This document shows, one piece after another, positions 17,161-24,443 of a stretch of DNA of 28,138 nucleotides. The stretch is from positions 1-28,138 of the forward strand of contig DATNFP010000056.1 of assembly GCA_035606335.1 (NCBI GenBank), read 5' to 3'. This DNA comes from DATNFP01 sp035606335. Lineage in GTDB: Bacteria; Bacteroidota; Bacteroidia; Chitinophagales; Chitinophagaceae. A program made the translations under genes and the position numbers. The notes under the pieces were generated by a model. That model was not told where the DNA came from and did no database searches. It saw only the letters and a list, made by a program, of their open reading frames with translations. The number at the start of each line of letters is the position of its first letter. Position 1 is the first letter of the stretch.

Positions 17161-18996
17161 TTAGCGGTAGCCCATAGCTTGCAATTGAAATAGCTCTGCA
17201 TAACGGCCATCCTTTTTTAGAAGTTCTTCGTGGCTTCCTATTTCAATCAATTCTCCTTTTTCAAGTACAAGGATACGATCGGCCATTCTTACGGTAGAAA
17301 AGCGGTGTGAGATCAATACTGCTGATTTATCTTTTGTCAATTCTGCAAATCGCTGGAATACTCCGTATTCTGCACGGGCATCTAATGCTGCTGTTGGTTC
17401 ATCTAAAATTATTAATTGGGCATCGCGCATATATGCCCGGGCTAATGCGACCTTTTGCCATTCGCCTCCGGAAAGCTCAATGCCGTCATTGAAACGACGA
17501 CCTAAAGCCTGGTCGTATTTTCCAGGTAATCTTTCTGCAAGAGTATCAGCAAGGCTTTGTTGTGCGGAGCTTATGATAAGATTGCGATTGTCCATTTCGT
17601 CGATATTGCCAACAGCAATATTTTGTGCAAATGACATTTGATAACGGAGATAATCCTGGAAAATCACACCTATACCTTGCCGTAAAGCGACAAGGTCGTA
17701 CTCTCTAAGATCAACACCATCTAATAAGATACGCCCTTCTGTAGGATCATATAACCTGGCTAAGAGTTTAACTAATGTAGTTTTGCCTGCTCCATTTTCA
17801 CCTACAAGCGCCAACTTTTCTTTTGCGTGCAATGTGAAATTTAAATGACGGTTTGCCCAATGGTCTGAATTGACATATCTAAAACCAACGTCCTCGAATG
17901 TGAAGCCATATTGAATTGGATTGGGAAATGGCTTAGGATTTAAAGCGACCTTAATTTTAGGCTTGATGTTGAAGAAATCAAAAAAGTCACTTAAATAGAT
18001 AGCTCCCTGTGATACGCTTGTGAAACGGGTAAGAATACCTTCAAGGAGACTTCTTAATTGTCTGAAAGATCCAGCCAAAAATGTGAGACTACCAATAGAT
18101 AAAGTACCATTAACTGCTTTTAATATAATTACTACGTAAGCAGAATAGTAACCGATACTGCCAATCATAGCGAAGACTGTACCCCATGCAGAGCGCCGGA
18201 TAGAGAGATGCTTATTGTCTATGTAAAAACGATCTGAAAGCTGCCTGAAGCGATCTACGATAAAATCTGAAAGACCAAATATCTTTATTTCTTTCGCGGT
18301 CTCATCGCTTGCGCCAAGATAACGGACATAATCCAACTCACGGCGTTGTGGTGTTTGCCCACGATTAAGAGCATAACTTTGGTCATTGAAATAGGATTCA
18401 CCAAGAAAAGCGGGCACAACAGCGATAAGCAACAAAACTATAAGCCAGGGATTGAATGAAAGTAATCCTGCAGCCAGAAAGCCCATAGTTATCAAATCCT
18501 GTACCTGGCTCATGATCTGTGAAAGGAGTATTGTCCTGCCTGTGGTTTGTTGTCTTGCACGCTCCAACTTGTCGTAAAACATGGAATCCTCAAATTGATC
18601 AAGATCCAACAGGGCGGCATGAGACATTATCTTTATAGATGTATGATTAGAAAATCTATCTCCAAGCAAGCTATCTATTAATGTGATGAGGCGACTCAAG
18701 GCATCAGAAAGAATCGCCAATACAAACTCTGCTATAACTAATTGCCATAAATAATGATGTGAAATGGGCTGCTTGGCATGGCTTAATAGAACGATCTGAT
18801 CGATAATGAGCTTACCAACATATAGAATACATACTGGTATCGCGGATTTGATAATCCGTAATATAAAATTGAAGACGGTAAGCCATGGATTAGTCTCCCA
18901 AACCAATTTGAAAAAAGCAGGAAGATTTCGCAATGCACCGAGGCGATCTCTGAATGATAATGATTGTGTTTTAATATTAATCCGTGGTCTACTCAC
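17161..18996 (-). CDS. ABC exporter half-transporter (fused permease and ATPase)
   Basis: 611 aa, starting with GTG at 18996 (GTG AGT AGA CCA...). No ATG precedes it in frame after the nearest stop, and the protein length is normal for the family. The six-TM exporter domain occupies about 35-335. The nucleotide-binding domain has Walker A GENGAGKT (399-406), Q-loop VIFQDY (444-449), signature ELSGGEWQKVALARA (507-521), Walker B LIILDEP (528-534), D-loop ALDARA and switch H564 (LISHRFST). It works as a homo- or heterodimer. Substrates of such exporters include lipids, peptides and drugs; nothing in the sequence chooses among them. The following GT39 gene could mean a lipid-linked substrate, but that is speculation. 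It is divergent from the 65-aa ORF at 19094. Confidence 0.93.
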   Translation of the reverse strand: MSRPRINIKTQSLSFRDRLGALRNLPAFFKLVWETNPWLTVFNFILRIIKSAIPVCILYVGKLIIDQIVLLSHAKQPISHHYLWQLVIAEFVLAILSDALSRLITLIDSLLGDRFSNHTSIKIMSHAALLDLDQFEDSMFYDKLERARQQTTGRTILLSQIMSQVQDLITMGFLAAGLLSFNPWLIVLLLIAVVPAFLGESYFNDQSYALNRGQTPQRRELDYVRYLGASDETAKEIKIFGLSDFIVDRFRQLSDRFYIDNKHLSIRRSAWGTVFAMIGSIGYYSAYVVIILKAVNGTLSIGSLTFLAGSFRQLRSLLEGILTRFTSVSQGAIYLSDFFDFFNIKPKIKVALNPKPFPNPIQYGFTFEDVGFRYVNSDHWANRHLNFTLHAKEKLALVGENGAGKTTLVKLLARLYDPTEGRILLDGVDLREYDLVALRQGIGVIFQDYLRYQMSFAQNIAVGNIDEMDNRNLIISSAQQSLADTLAERLPGKYDQALGRRFNDGIELSGGEWQKVALARAYMRDAQLIILDEPTAALDARAEYGVFQRFAELTKDKSAVLISHRFSTVRMADRILVLEKGELIEIGSHEELLKKDGRYAELFQLQAMGYR

Positions 18997-19093
18997 TTTT
19001 GAATCTATAATTACTTTGTAAGTTACTGTATTTGATAGCGGTTATTAAAATAGATATTGTTTAATCGCCCCTTATTTTTTATTATTGTTCATT

Positions 19094-19291
19094 ATGAAAT
19101 ACAAGATTTATCACATCGGAGGCCTTACCAGACAAAAGGTAATACAGGAGCTGAAAATAAATGATAGAGAAAATGTTTTTGATTCTATGGAGGAGGCCTA
19201 TGAGTATATGAAAGGCACCAGAGAATATGAACGCATGGAATTTACCATATTGCCTTATTTAAAGAGTGATAAAGAGAGACAAATTATTTAA
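19094..19291 (+). CDS. Small hypothetical protein, tail-to-tail overlap with feoB
   Basis: 65 aa from the ATG at 19094 (MKYKIYHIGGLTRQKVIQEL); a TTG nine nt upstream adds MFI and is less likely. No TM segment or signal peptide. Two amphipathic helical stretches (TRQKVIQELKI and MEEAYEYMKGTREYERM) precede a strand-like FTILPYLK. I do not recognise the family, though the alternation of short strands and helices looks like a small folded protein. Its last 8 nt overlap the 3' end of feoB on the other strand, the two stop codons being interleaved. It is divergent from the ABC exporter, with about 97 nt between starts. Confidence 0.6.
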   Translation: MKYKIYHIGGLTRQKVIQELKINDRENVFDSMEEAYEYMKGTREYERMEFTILPYLKSDKERQII

Positions 19292-21404
19292 ATAGCTGGT
19301 AAACTATTAATGAGCATATATAGGCTATGCCCGACATGTAGATAAACTGAATGACGGGATATTTCCAGTTACGAGTTTCGCGCTTTACAATAGCGAGCGT
19401 GCTCATACATTGCATTGCAAACGCATAGAAAATAAGAAGGGACAAGCCTGCAGCAAGTGTGTATACAGGAGTACCATCGGGGCGGCGGGCTTCGCGCATT
19501 TTTTCTCTCAGTGGTTGATCGCTTGCCTCTACATCACCGACACTATAAAGCGTAGCCATTGTTCCTACAAAAACTTCGCGGGCAGCAAATGAAGTGATCA
19601 ATGCGATACCGATCTTCCAGTCGTAGCCCAGAGGGCGTATAGCAGGTTCTATAGCGTGTCCCATCATTCCTGCAAATGAATGCTCGAGCTTTGCAGTAGC
19701 TTCTGCCCGCTCAAGTTGAGCTTTTTGTTCGGGATGCTGCTGTATGAGTATGGCATAAGTTTCCTTTACTTCTGTCATTTTTTTAGGAGGTCCATAGGAA
19801 GCTAATGCCCAAAGCAGCAAAGAAATGATGATGATTATCTTGCCTGCATCCGTGACAAAAATCTTCGCTTTCTCAATCATCGTGATGCCAACGTTTTTCC
19901 AACGAGGAGCACGATATACGGGAAGCTCCATAAGGAAGAAGGTTCGGTCTTTTGCTTTTACAATAAAGTTGAGAACCCGTGCAACAATAAGCGCCATAAT
20001 AAAGCCAAGTAAATATAGCCCCATCATAACAAGCCCCTGCAGGTTAATAAAACCGAGGAAATATCTATTAGGGATAACAAGCGCAATAAGAATGGTATAA
20101 ACAGGCAACCGGGCCGAGCAGCTCATAAGAGGAGTAATAAGGATGGTAATGAGCCGCTCTTTACGGTTTTGTATAGTGCGTGTAGCCATTATAGCGGGCA
20201 CAGCGCAGGCCATGCCACTTATTAACGGCATCACGGACCGTCCATTAAGGCCAACTGAACGCATGAGCCTATCGGTAAGAAAACTTATTCTTGCCATATA
20301 CCCAGTGTCTTCCAGAATGGTGATAAAACCAAATAATATCATTATCTGGGGAATGAAAACAGCAATACCGCTAATGCCTGCTATTAAACCGTTAATCAGT
20401 AAATCTTTTAATACTCCGGCAGGCATAATAGCATTGAGCCAACTACTGAATGCTGTAAAACCTTCCTCTACCCAATTCATAGGGTATTTAGCCAGCCAGA
20501 AAATGCTCTGGAATAATATAAACAGTACAAGCAATAAAATGATATTGCCCCAAACAGGGTGCAACAATATTTTGTCGAGGCGGTCACTGATAATAGTTCG
20601 CTTCATCGGGCTGCTTTCCACAACGCATTGCTGCATAACGACACCTATGCGCTGGTATCGTTGCATTATTTCCTCCGCCTGTACTTTAGATTTATGAAAT
20701 TTTACTTCGCCAAGCAAAGCAGCGATACGGATGCGCTGCGCAGCATTTAAGTGTGTAAGCTCTGTATAATTACAGGCAATGTGTAATGCGCCGTAGTTAC
20801 TTTTTGCATCACACTGATCTTTTACTTCTTTTATCCAATTACCTGCAAGTGCCTCAATATCTATAAACTCACTATTAAGAGTGGTGATGTCACTTTGCTG
20901 CACTTCAGCAATTGTTTTTTTAAGTTGTGCAATTCCTTTATTACGTCTCGGATTAATAGGGACGACCGGTACGCCCATTTGCCGCTGCAACTCTTCCACG
21001 TCTATGGTGATACCCTTTTGCCGGGCAATGTCCATCATTGTAAGAGCGATCACTACAGGAGTTTTTAAATCCATGATCTGAGAGCAAAAAAGAAGATTGC
21101 GTTTCAGATTGGAGGCGTCTGCAATTACAATGATAAGATCGGGTTTGTCGATATTTTTTTGATTGAGCAGCACCCCATAGGTAACCTGTTCATCCGCACT
21201 TTTTGGATAAAGGCTGTACGTGCCCGGTAGATCAATAATGCTGGCAGTAAGACTGTCAGTGATACGTGATGAGCCGGTTTTTTTATCAACAGTGACACCA
21301 GGGAAATTGCCTACCTTCTGGTTTAAACCAGTGAGTGCATTAAAAAGGGAGCTTTTCCCACTATTGGGGTTACCGACCAAAGCTATCTTATACTGGCGCT
21401 GCAT
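19284..21404 (-). CDS. feoB: Ferrous iron transport protein B
   Basis: 706 aa inner-membrane Fe(II) transporter with an N-terminal G domain: G1 GNPNSGKSS (11-19), G2 threonine in GNFPGVTV (T38), G3 DLPG (58-61). The usual G4 NxxD reads TMMD here (T122), confirmed codon by codon (ACA ATG ATG GAC). A helical domain (about 175-270) precedes the membrane part. Two Gate motifs are visible: ISGMACAVPAIMATRTI and, later, ALITSFAAREVFVGTMATLYSVG. The PLMSCSARLPVYTILIAL segment carries the conserved SCSARLP. It ends in YICSLIVYQLFK. No FeoA gene or FeoA domain is next to it, although many Bacteroidota have FeoA fused or adjacent. The minus-strand TAACTTTG at 21416-21423 is an exact TAnnTTTG match 11 nt before the start, implying a very short leader. 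Divergent from the secreted gene at 21682. Confidence 0.96.
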   Translation of the reverse strand: MQRQYKIALVGNPNSGKSSLFNALTGLNQKVGNFPGVTVDKKTGSSRITDSLTASIIDLPGTYSLYPKSADEQVTYGVLLNQKNIDKPDLIIVIADASNLKRNLLFCSQIMDLKTPVVIALTMMDIARQKGITIDVEELQRQMGVPVVPINPRRNKGIAQLKKTIAEVQQSDITTLNSEFIDIEALAGNWIKEVKDQCDAKSNYGALHIACNYTELTHLNAAQRIRIAALLGEVKFHKSKVQAEEIMQRYQRIGVVMQQCVVESSPMKRTIISDRLDKILLHPVWGNIILLLVLFILFQSIFWLAKYPMNWVEEGFTAFSSWLNAIMPAGVLKDLLINGLIAGISGIAVFIPQIMILFGFITILEDTGYMARISFLTDRLMRSVGLNGRSVMPLISGMACAVPAIMATRTIQNRKERLITILITPLMSCSARLPVYTILIALVIPNRYFLGFINLQGLVMMGLYLLGFIMALIVARVLNFIVKAKDRTFFLMELPVYRAPRWKNVGITMIEKAKIFVTDAGKIIIIISLLLWALASYGPPKKMTEVKETYAILIQQHPEQKAQLERAEATAKLEHSFAGMMGHAIEPAIRPLGYDWKIGIALITSFAAREVFVGTMATLYSVGDVEASDQPLREKMREARRPDGTPVYTLAAGLSLLIFYAFAMQCMSTLAIVKRETRNWKYPVIQFIYMSGIAYICSLIVYQLFK

Positions 21405-21415
21405 TTTAGATGGCG

Positions 21416-21423
21416 CAAAGTTA
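21416..21423 (-). promoter_or_regulatory. TAnnTTTG -7-like element just upstream of feoB
   Basis: Minus-strand TAACTTTG ends 11 nt before the ATG at 21404, so the leader would be only a few nucleotides. No clear -33 TTTG is seen at the expected distance. No Fur-box-like palindrome was recognised by eye in 21405-21540. Confidence 0.35.
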
Positions 21424-21516
21424 CTGATCTATAAAGGGTTATTATATGAAAATGACTAATAAGGGTATAAATTTTCCCGAAAATGAAAACAAAAAATGAA
21501 AGTGAGCAGATCCGTT

Positions 21517-21736
21517 TGCTTTTTTGTGGTCGATTCACTTCGAGTTAAATAGCGTATTCGTACCGTTTATTGTGGTATAAAATTCCGTTTAATAACGGTG
21601 TTGCATGATTGCTTTTCGCCATAGGTTTGCGTTCATAAGGCCTTATACAAATTCTATTCATTCACCAAAATTCAAAAACACATGAAAAAGTTTCTTTTCG
21701 CAACGTTAATTGCGCTAATAGGTTTGGCGCAACAAG
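21517..21736 (+). repeat. Copy 1 of a duplicated promoter, leader and signal-peptide segment
   Basis: Matches 22198-22415. The central part (about 21577-21666) differs from the second copy by three substitutions plus one short indel region, while the outer 60 nt are more divergent. The match continues through the first ~18 codons of the secreted-protein gene and fades after GLAQQ. The segment carries a 5-bp dyad (21585-21598), a promoter-like pair and a 12-nt palindrome (21635-21646). Confidence 0.85.
21601..21629 (+). promoter_or_regulatory. Bacteroidota-type promoter of secreted gene 1
   Basis: TTG (21601-21603), 18 nt spacer, then TAGGTTTG (21622-21629), an exact match to TAnnTTTG. It is preserved in the duplicate at 22282-22310. 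It leaves a leader of roughly 45 nt to the ATG at 21682. Confidence 0.65.
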
Positions 21737-22122
21737 TATTCGCAGGTGATGTAGTAAATAATACATCTTGCGATGTCAAGGTTACTGCTGTGGCTTATAA
21801 TATTTCGACTTGCACTGTTTCTCTTACCTGCATGAGTGTTACTGTATCTGCGCACAGTTCAGCTACGCTCCCCGGCTGTATTATTTCAAGTACTACTGAA
21901 TTATTAGGTTTTAATGTTTGCTGGAATGTAATTTCCTGCGGTACACCAGAATGTGTTTCTATCGGCAACAGTGCTGGTCCATATCCTTGCACCAACTACC
22001 CTGCCGGTCCTGTATATTTACCCACTGCAGCTTGCAGCACGTGCGCCGCATCTGGTGCAGCTACAGTAAAGGTGCATTGGGTTTATCTTCCTACCGGCGT
22101 GGCAGATCTTGTCATCGGATAA
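21682..22122 (+). CDS. Small secreted cysteine-rich protein, copy 1, unknown family
   Basis: 146 aa. The signal peptide MKKFLFATLIALIGLAQQVFA is cleaved before GDVV. The mature chain has ten cysteines (an even number, compatible with five disulfides) and many Thr, Ser and Val residues. It has no TM segment and ends in a short hydrophobic strand, VADLVIG. Signature phrases shared with the next gene are NNTxC at the start, YNxSTC, VxAHS, SSTTELxGxxxCW, GNSxGPYPC and YPAGPVYLPT. The alternating beta-prone pattern suggests a small disulfide-linked beta-sandwich. No T9SS sorting domain or lipobox is present, so export by Sec to the periplasm or medium is expected. Function is unknown; I do not recognise a named family. 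It has its own promoter and a strong terminator at 22149. Confidence 0.8.
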   Translation: MKKFLFATLIALIGLAQQVFAGDVVNNTSCDVKVTAVAYNISTCTVSLTCMSVTVSAHSSATLPGCIISSTTELLGFNVCWNVISCGTPECVSIGNSAGPYPCTNYPAGPVYLPTAACSTCAASGAATVKVHWVYLPTGVADLVIG

Positions 22123-22148
22123 TTGACAATATTTAATCCCCTTAAGAC

Positions 22149-22179
22149 ATCCCCGCGTTTAAAACGCGGGGATCTTTTT
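22149..22179 (+). terminator. Rho-independent terminator of secreted gene 1
   Basis: The arms at 22149-22160 and 22162-22173 are fully complementary around a GC-rich core (CCCCGCG/CGCGGGG), followed by CTTTTT. It lies 26 nt after the stop and separates the two copies into single-gene transcripts. Confidence 0.9.
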
Positions 22180-22197
22180 ATCAGCTACATTTTTTGC

Positions 22198-22415
22198 TGC
22201 TTTTTTGTGGTCAATCCACTTGGGGTAAAATTGCGGGTTTATCCCGTTTGTTGTGATATAAAATTCCGTTTTATAACGGTGTTGCATGATTGCTTTTTGC
22301 CATAGGTTTGCGGCATAAGGCCTTATACAAATTTTATTCATTCACCAAAAATCAAAACTCATGAAAAAGTTTTTTTTAGCAACATTGATCGCGCTAATGG
22401 GTTTGGCGCAACAAG
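22198..22415 (+). repeat. Copy 2 of the duplicated promoter, leader and signal-peptide segment
   Basis: Counterpart of 21517-21736. It keeps the 5-bp dyad (22266-22279; same stem, different loop), the promoter pair and the 12-nt palindrome (22315-22326). The repeat starts shortly after the first gene's terminator, so the duplicated unit was promoter plus gene. Confidence 0.85.
22282..22310 (+). promoter_or_regulatory. Bacteroidota-type promoter of secreted gene 2
   Basis: TTG (22282-22284), 18 nt spacer, TAGGTTTG (22303-22310), with the same spacing and sequence as copy 1. The spacer differs at one position, T replacing C. Confidence 0.65.
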
Positions 22416-22780
22416 CGATGGCTGTAAATGCCACCAACAATACCAACTGCTCTGTAGATGTCACTGCGTTGCTCTACAATGTTTCCACCTGTGGTACTAC
22501 TCTTGTCTGCACTACCGTTACAATACCTGCTCATAGCACTGTAACGTTTTCTACATGTGTGCCAAGCAGTACTACCGAATTAATAGGTTATAGTATATGC
22601 TGGGCAGATGCTGTTTGCGCTACTATTGCCTGTGCTACCATCGGTAACAGCACTGGCCCATATCCCTGCGCTGCCTATCCAGCAGGTCCGGTTTACCTGC
22701 CAACTTGTGGCTTGTGTTCCGGCACAGCATCTAAAGTAAAGATATCATGGTCTTCTACGGGAAGCCTTATTATCGGGTAA
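22361..22780 (+). CDS. Small secreted cysteine-rich protein, copy 2
   Basis: 139 aa. The signal peptide MKKFFLATLIALMGLAQQAMA is nearly identical to copy 1; the mature chain starts VNATNNTNCSVDV. It also has ten cysteines, nine of them at plainly equivalent places, and keeps SSTTELIGYSICW, IGNSTGPYPC and YPAGPVYLPT. The body has diverged far more than the signal peptide and promoter (for example STCGTTLVCTTVTIPAHS against STCTVSLTCMSVTVSAHS). The C-terminus SLIIG parallels DLVIG. Fold and function are unknown, as for copy 1. It has its own promoter and a terminator at 22807. Paired paralogues with conserved cysteines but changed surface residues could reflect diversification of secreted effectors or surface components; this is inference. 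Confidence 0.8.
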   Translation: MKKFFLATLIALMGLAQQAMAVNATNNTNCSVDVTALLYNVSTCGTTLVCTTVTIPAHSTVTFSTCVPSSTTELIGYSICWADAVCATIACATIGNSTGPYPCAAYPAGPVYLPTCGLCSGTASKVKISWSSTGSLIIG

Positions 22781-22806
22781 TTATTACTAATTGCTTCGCA
22801 CTATTA

Positions 22807-22841
22807 AATCCCTGTGTTTTTAAAACACAGGGATTGTTTTT
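22807..22841 (+). terminator. Rho-independent terminator of secreted gene 2
   Basis: The 13-nt arms 22807-22819 and 22823-22835 are perfectly complementary (core CCCTGTG/CACAGGG) with a 3-nt loop, followed by GTTTTTT. It starts 26 nt after the stop of gene 2. Confidence 0.9.
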
Positions 22842-22858
22842 TATAAAATATTTTATAA

Positions 22859-23056
22859 ATGACGGAGAGCAGAAAGTTTGTTGAAATGGTTATTAGCGGA
22901 AAGGGATAGAGTGTCCTGAAGTATAACAAAACCCTGCTCACTTATACCTATGATGGCCCTGTTCTTGAAAATGAATATGATAGACTGGTTCAGGTTTGTG
23001 ATATGGTAATTAAAGAGAAGTTATTCAATTTTATCATTGAAGGCAAAACGAACTAA
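22859..23056 (+). pseudogene. Broken small ORF with an in-frame TAG at codon 17
   Basis: The gene-poor stretch 22781-23125 (345 nt) contains a 66-codon frame from the ATG at 22859 to the TAA at 23054. It is interrupted only by a TAG at 22907-22909. It reads MTESRKFVEMVISGKG, stop, then SVLKYNKTLLTYTYDG, PVLENEYDRLVQVCDMV and IKEKLFNFIIEGKTN. The second part looks like real protein: amphipathic helix, mixed residues, no low-complexity bias. A clean terminator follows 28 nt after the TAA, as expected for a former gene. No in-frame start lies soon after the TAG. It is either a recently inactivated small gene, a fragment of one, or a sequencing error. I do not recognise the family. Confidence 0.45.
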
Positions 23057-23084
23057 AGTATTTGCAGTTATTCTCCACAGCTTT

Positions 23085-23111
23085 AAGTCGCCCTCAAGGG
23101 CGACTTTTTTA
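23085..23111 (+). terminator. Rho-independent terminator after the broken ORF
   Basis: The 10-bp perfect stem AAGTCGCCCT/AGGGCGACTT (23085-23094, 23097-23106) with a 2-nt loop is followed by a T run on the plus strand. The minus side has no matching T run, so it serves plus-strand transcripts rather than the SRPBCC operon. Confidence 0.85.
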
Positions 23112-23125
23112 TTTAGATTCATGAC

Positions 23126-23602
23126 TTAACTAAAAATAGCTGCCACCTTATCCATACTTTGCTCCAAACCAATTTGTGCAAAGTCACTCGTAGAGCCCAT
23201 ATCAGCATACTCTGTAACAGTCATTTCCGTTTTATTATCCCCGATTTCTCTGAAGATTACAACGGTTTTAACGTCCATAGGAAAATCTGCAGGCATCCCC
23301 ACTTTTGTAGGCTCTATTTTATTGCCATCTTTATCAGCCAGGTTTTGAATAAACTCAATTGTTTTATGAGGGATAATTTTTGTGTACTCCCAAATGGAAT
23401 ACCATTCCTGCCCCCCCATTTCTTTAGGAGCTTGCATGCTTACTAAAGATCTGCCACCTTCCCTGAAATCAATTTTTGCCACAGGTGATATAAAATATTT
23501 TGGTCCCCACCAGCGCTTAACAAGCTCAGGATCTACCCAAACTTGCCAAACCATTTCAACGGGTGCATTAAATATCCTGGTAACTTCTACTTGTTTAGCC
23601 AT
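23126..23602 (-). CDS. SRPBCC/AHSA1 domain protein of the ArsR operon
   Basis: 158 aa single-domain START-fold protein. It begins KQVEVTRIFNAPVEMVWQVWVDPELVKRWWGPKYF, the AHSA1 signature in which the WWGP motif is typical of the branch paired with ArsR regulators. Later strands include GGRSLVSM, IIPHKTIEFIQNL and a final helix. It has no signal peptide and is probably a cytoplasmic ligand-binding protein; the ligand is unknown. It is the third gene of a minus-strand run (ArsR at 24442, VOC at 24077, this gene at 23602; gaps of 26 and 49 nt). That arrangement is recurrent in bacteria, often described as ArsR plus SRPBCC, and suggests that the regulator controls it. Confidence 0.9.
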   Translation of the reverse strand: MAKQVEVTRIFNAPVEMVWQVWVDPELVKRWWGPKYFISPVAKIDFREGGRSLVSMQAPKEMGGQEWYSIWEYTKIIPHKTIEFIQNLADKDGNKIEPTKVGMPADFPMDVKTVVIFREIGDNKTEMTVTEYADMGSTSDFAQIGLEQSMDKVAAIFS

Positions 23603-23651
23603 ACTGTGGATTATATAATTTAATTAGAATGATTTGAGTGTTCTCCCGACC

Positions 23652-24077
23652 CTATGCATTTTTTAGTGTTTCAATATCAAACTTTCTCATTTTCATAAAT
23701 GCCTGCACAACACGTGGCGCTTTTTTAGGATCTGACATCAGTTCACCTAACATGTTTGGCACTACTTGCCACGACAATCCGAACTTGTCTTTACACCACC
23801 CGCACATACTTTCCTCACCTCCGTCTGCTGTTAGCTTGTTCCAATAATAATCAATTTCCTGCTGATCCTTACATGGGATAACAAAAGAAACGGCCTCGTT
23901 GAATTTAAATTTATCACCGCCATTCAGGCCCATGAAAAATTCTCCGTTGAGTTCAAAATTCACAACCATTCCTGAGTCATTGATTATTTTAGAATTAGGG
24001 AAAATTGTGCAGTAAAAATCTGCTGCTGCCTTGGCGTTATTATCAAACCACAGGCAAGGATACATTGGCTTTTTCAT
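23652..24077 (-). CDS. VOC superfamily protein (PhnB/3-demethylubiquinone-methyltransferase-like fold)
   Basis: 141 aa. It opens MYPCLWFDNNAKAAADFYCTIFPNSKI, the usual first beta-alpha-beta unit of the PhnB-like branch of the vicinal-oxygen-chelate (glyoxalase/dioxygenase) fold. The second half contains AVSFVIPCKDQQEIDYYWNKL and GWCKDKFGLSWQVVP, the latter diagnostic for this branch. The name 3-demethylubiquinone methyltransferase is often attached to such proteins but is misleading: there is no methyltransferase fold. Activity is unknown. It sits between the ArsR regulator (26 nt) and the SRPBCC gene (49 nt) in one transcription unit, so it is probably under ArsR control. Confidence 0.88.
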   Translation of the reverse strand: MKKPMYPCLWFDNNAKAAADFYCTIFPNSKIINDSGMVVNFELNGEFFMGLNGGDKFKFNEAVSFVIPCKDQQEIDYYWNKLTADGGEESMCGWCKDKFGLSWQVVPNMLGELMSDPKKAPRVVQAFMKMRKFDIETLKNA

Positions 24078-24103
24078 TTGTTTGATTTTTAAATTGTTGA
24101 TAA

Positions 24104-24442
24104 TTATTTTTTTGATCTTGTTTTTTTCATTTGCATTTCATTCAACAGATCATCCATTGCACTTAACCGGCCCTCCCACAATTTTCGGTACGGCTCTACC
24201 CAGTCTGATACTTCCTTCATTTTTTTGGGATTGAAGTGATAATGTATTTCCCTGCCCGATTGGGTTTGAGTCAGCAATTCACATTCAGTCAGAATTTGAA
24301 TGTGCTTTGAGATCGTTTGTCTCGCTGAATCAAAGTTGTCAGCAATTGCCCCCGGCGTCATTGCCTGCAAAGCCACCATACCCAATATTGCTCTGCGGGT
24401 CGGGTCGGCTATTGCTTGAAATACATCTCTACGGATTTCCAT
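24104..24442 (-). CDS. ArsR-family helix-turn-helix regulator
   Basis: 112 aa. It opens VFQAIADPTRRAILGMVAL, the hallmark of ArsR/SdpR-type repressors. The winged HTH follows (AIADNFDSARQTISKHIQIL, then a GREIHYHFNP wing). No cysteine pair or other metal-binding site of the ArsB/SmtB kind is seen, so it is probably not a metal sensor. The C-terminal helix (WVEPYRKLWEGRLSAMDDLL) is shared by regulators placed before SRPBCC genes. First gene of the ArsR-VOC-SRPBCC run. The promoter region carries a 9-nt inverted repeat and an 11-nt direct repeat, good candidates for its own operator. It may sense a small organic ligand, unknown. Confidence 0.92.
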   Translation of the reverse strand: MEIRRDVFQAIADPTRRAILGMVALQAMTPGAIADNFDSARQTISKHIQILTECELLTQTQSGREIHYHFNPKKMKEVSDWVEPYRKLWEGRLSAMDDLLNEMQMKKTRSKK

Positions 24443-24443
24443 T

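Noticed and set aside
20143..20697. 184-codon plus-strand frame
   Set aside because: Fully antisense to feoB, whose motifs are unambiguous; the translated sequence has no recognisable domain.
21918..22136. 72-codon frame overlapping secreted gene 1
   Set aside because: Alternate-frame shadow of a gene with signal peptide, terminator and paralogue support.
22123..22305. 60-codon frame between the two secreted genes
   Set aside because: TTG start; covers the terminator and the duplicated control region, which explain the sequence better.
21517..22415. CRISPR-like or mobile-element repeat
   Set aside because: Only two copies, each tied to a gene start, with no transposase, terminal inverted repeat or spacer pattern; simple tandem gene duplication explains it.
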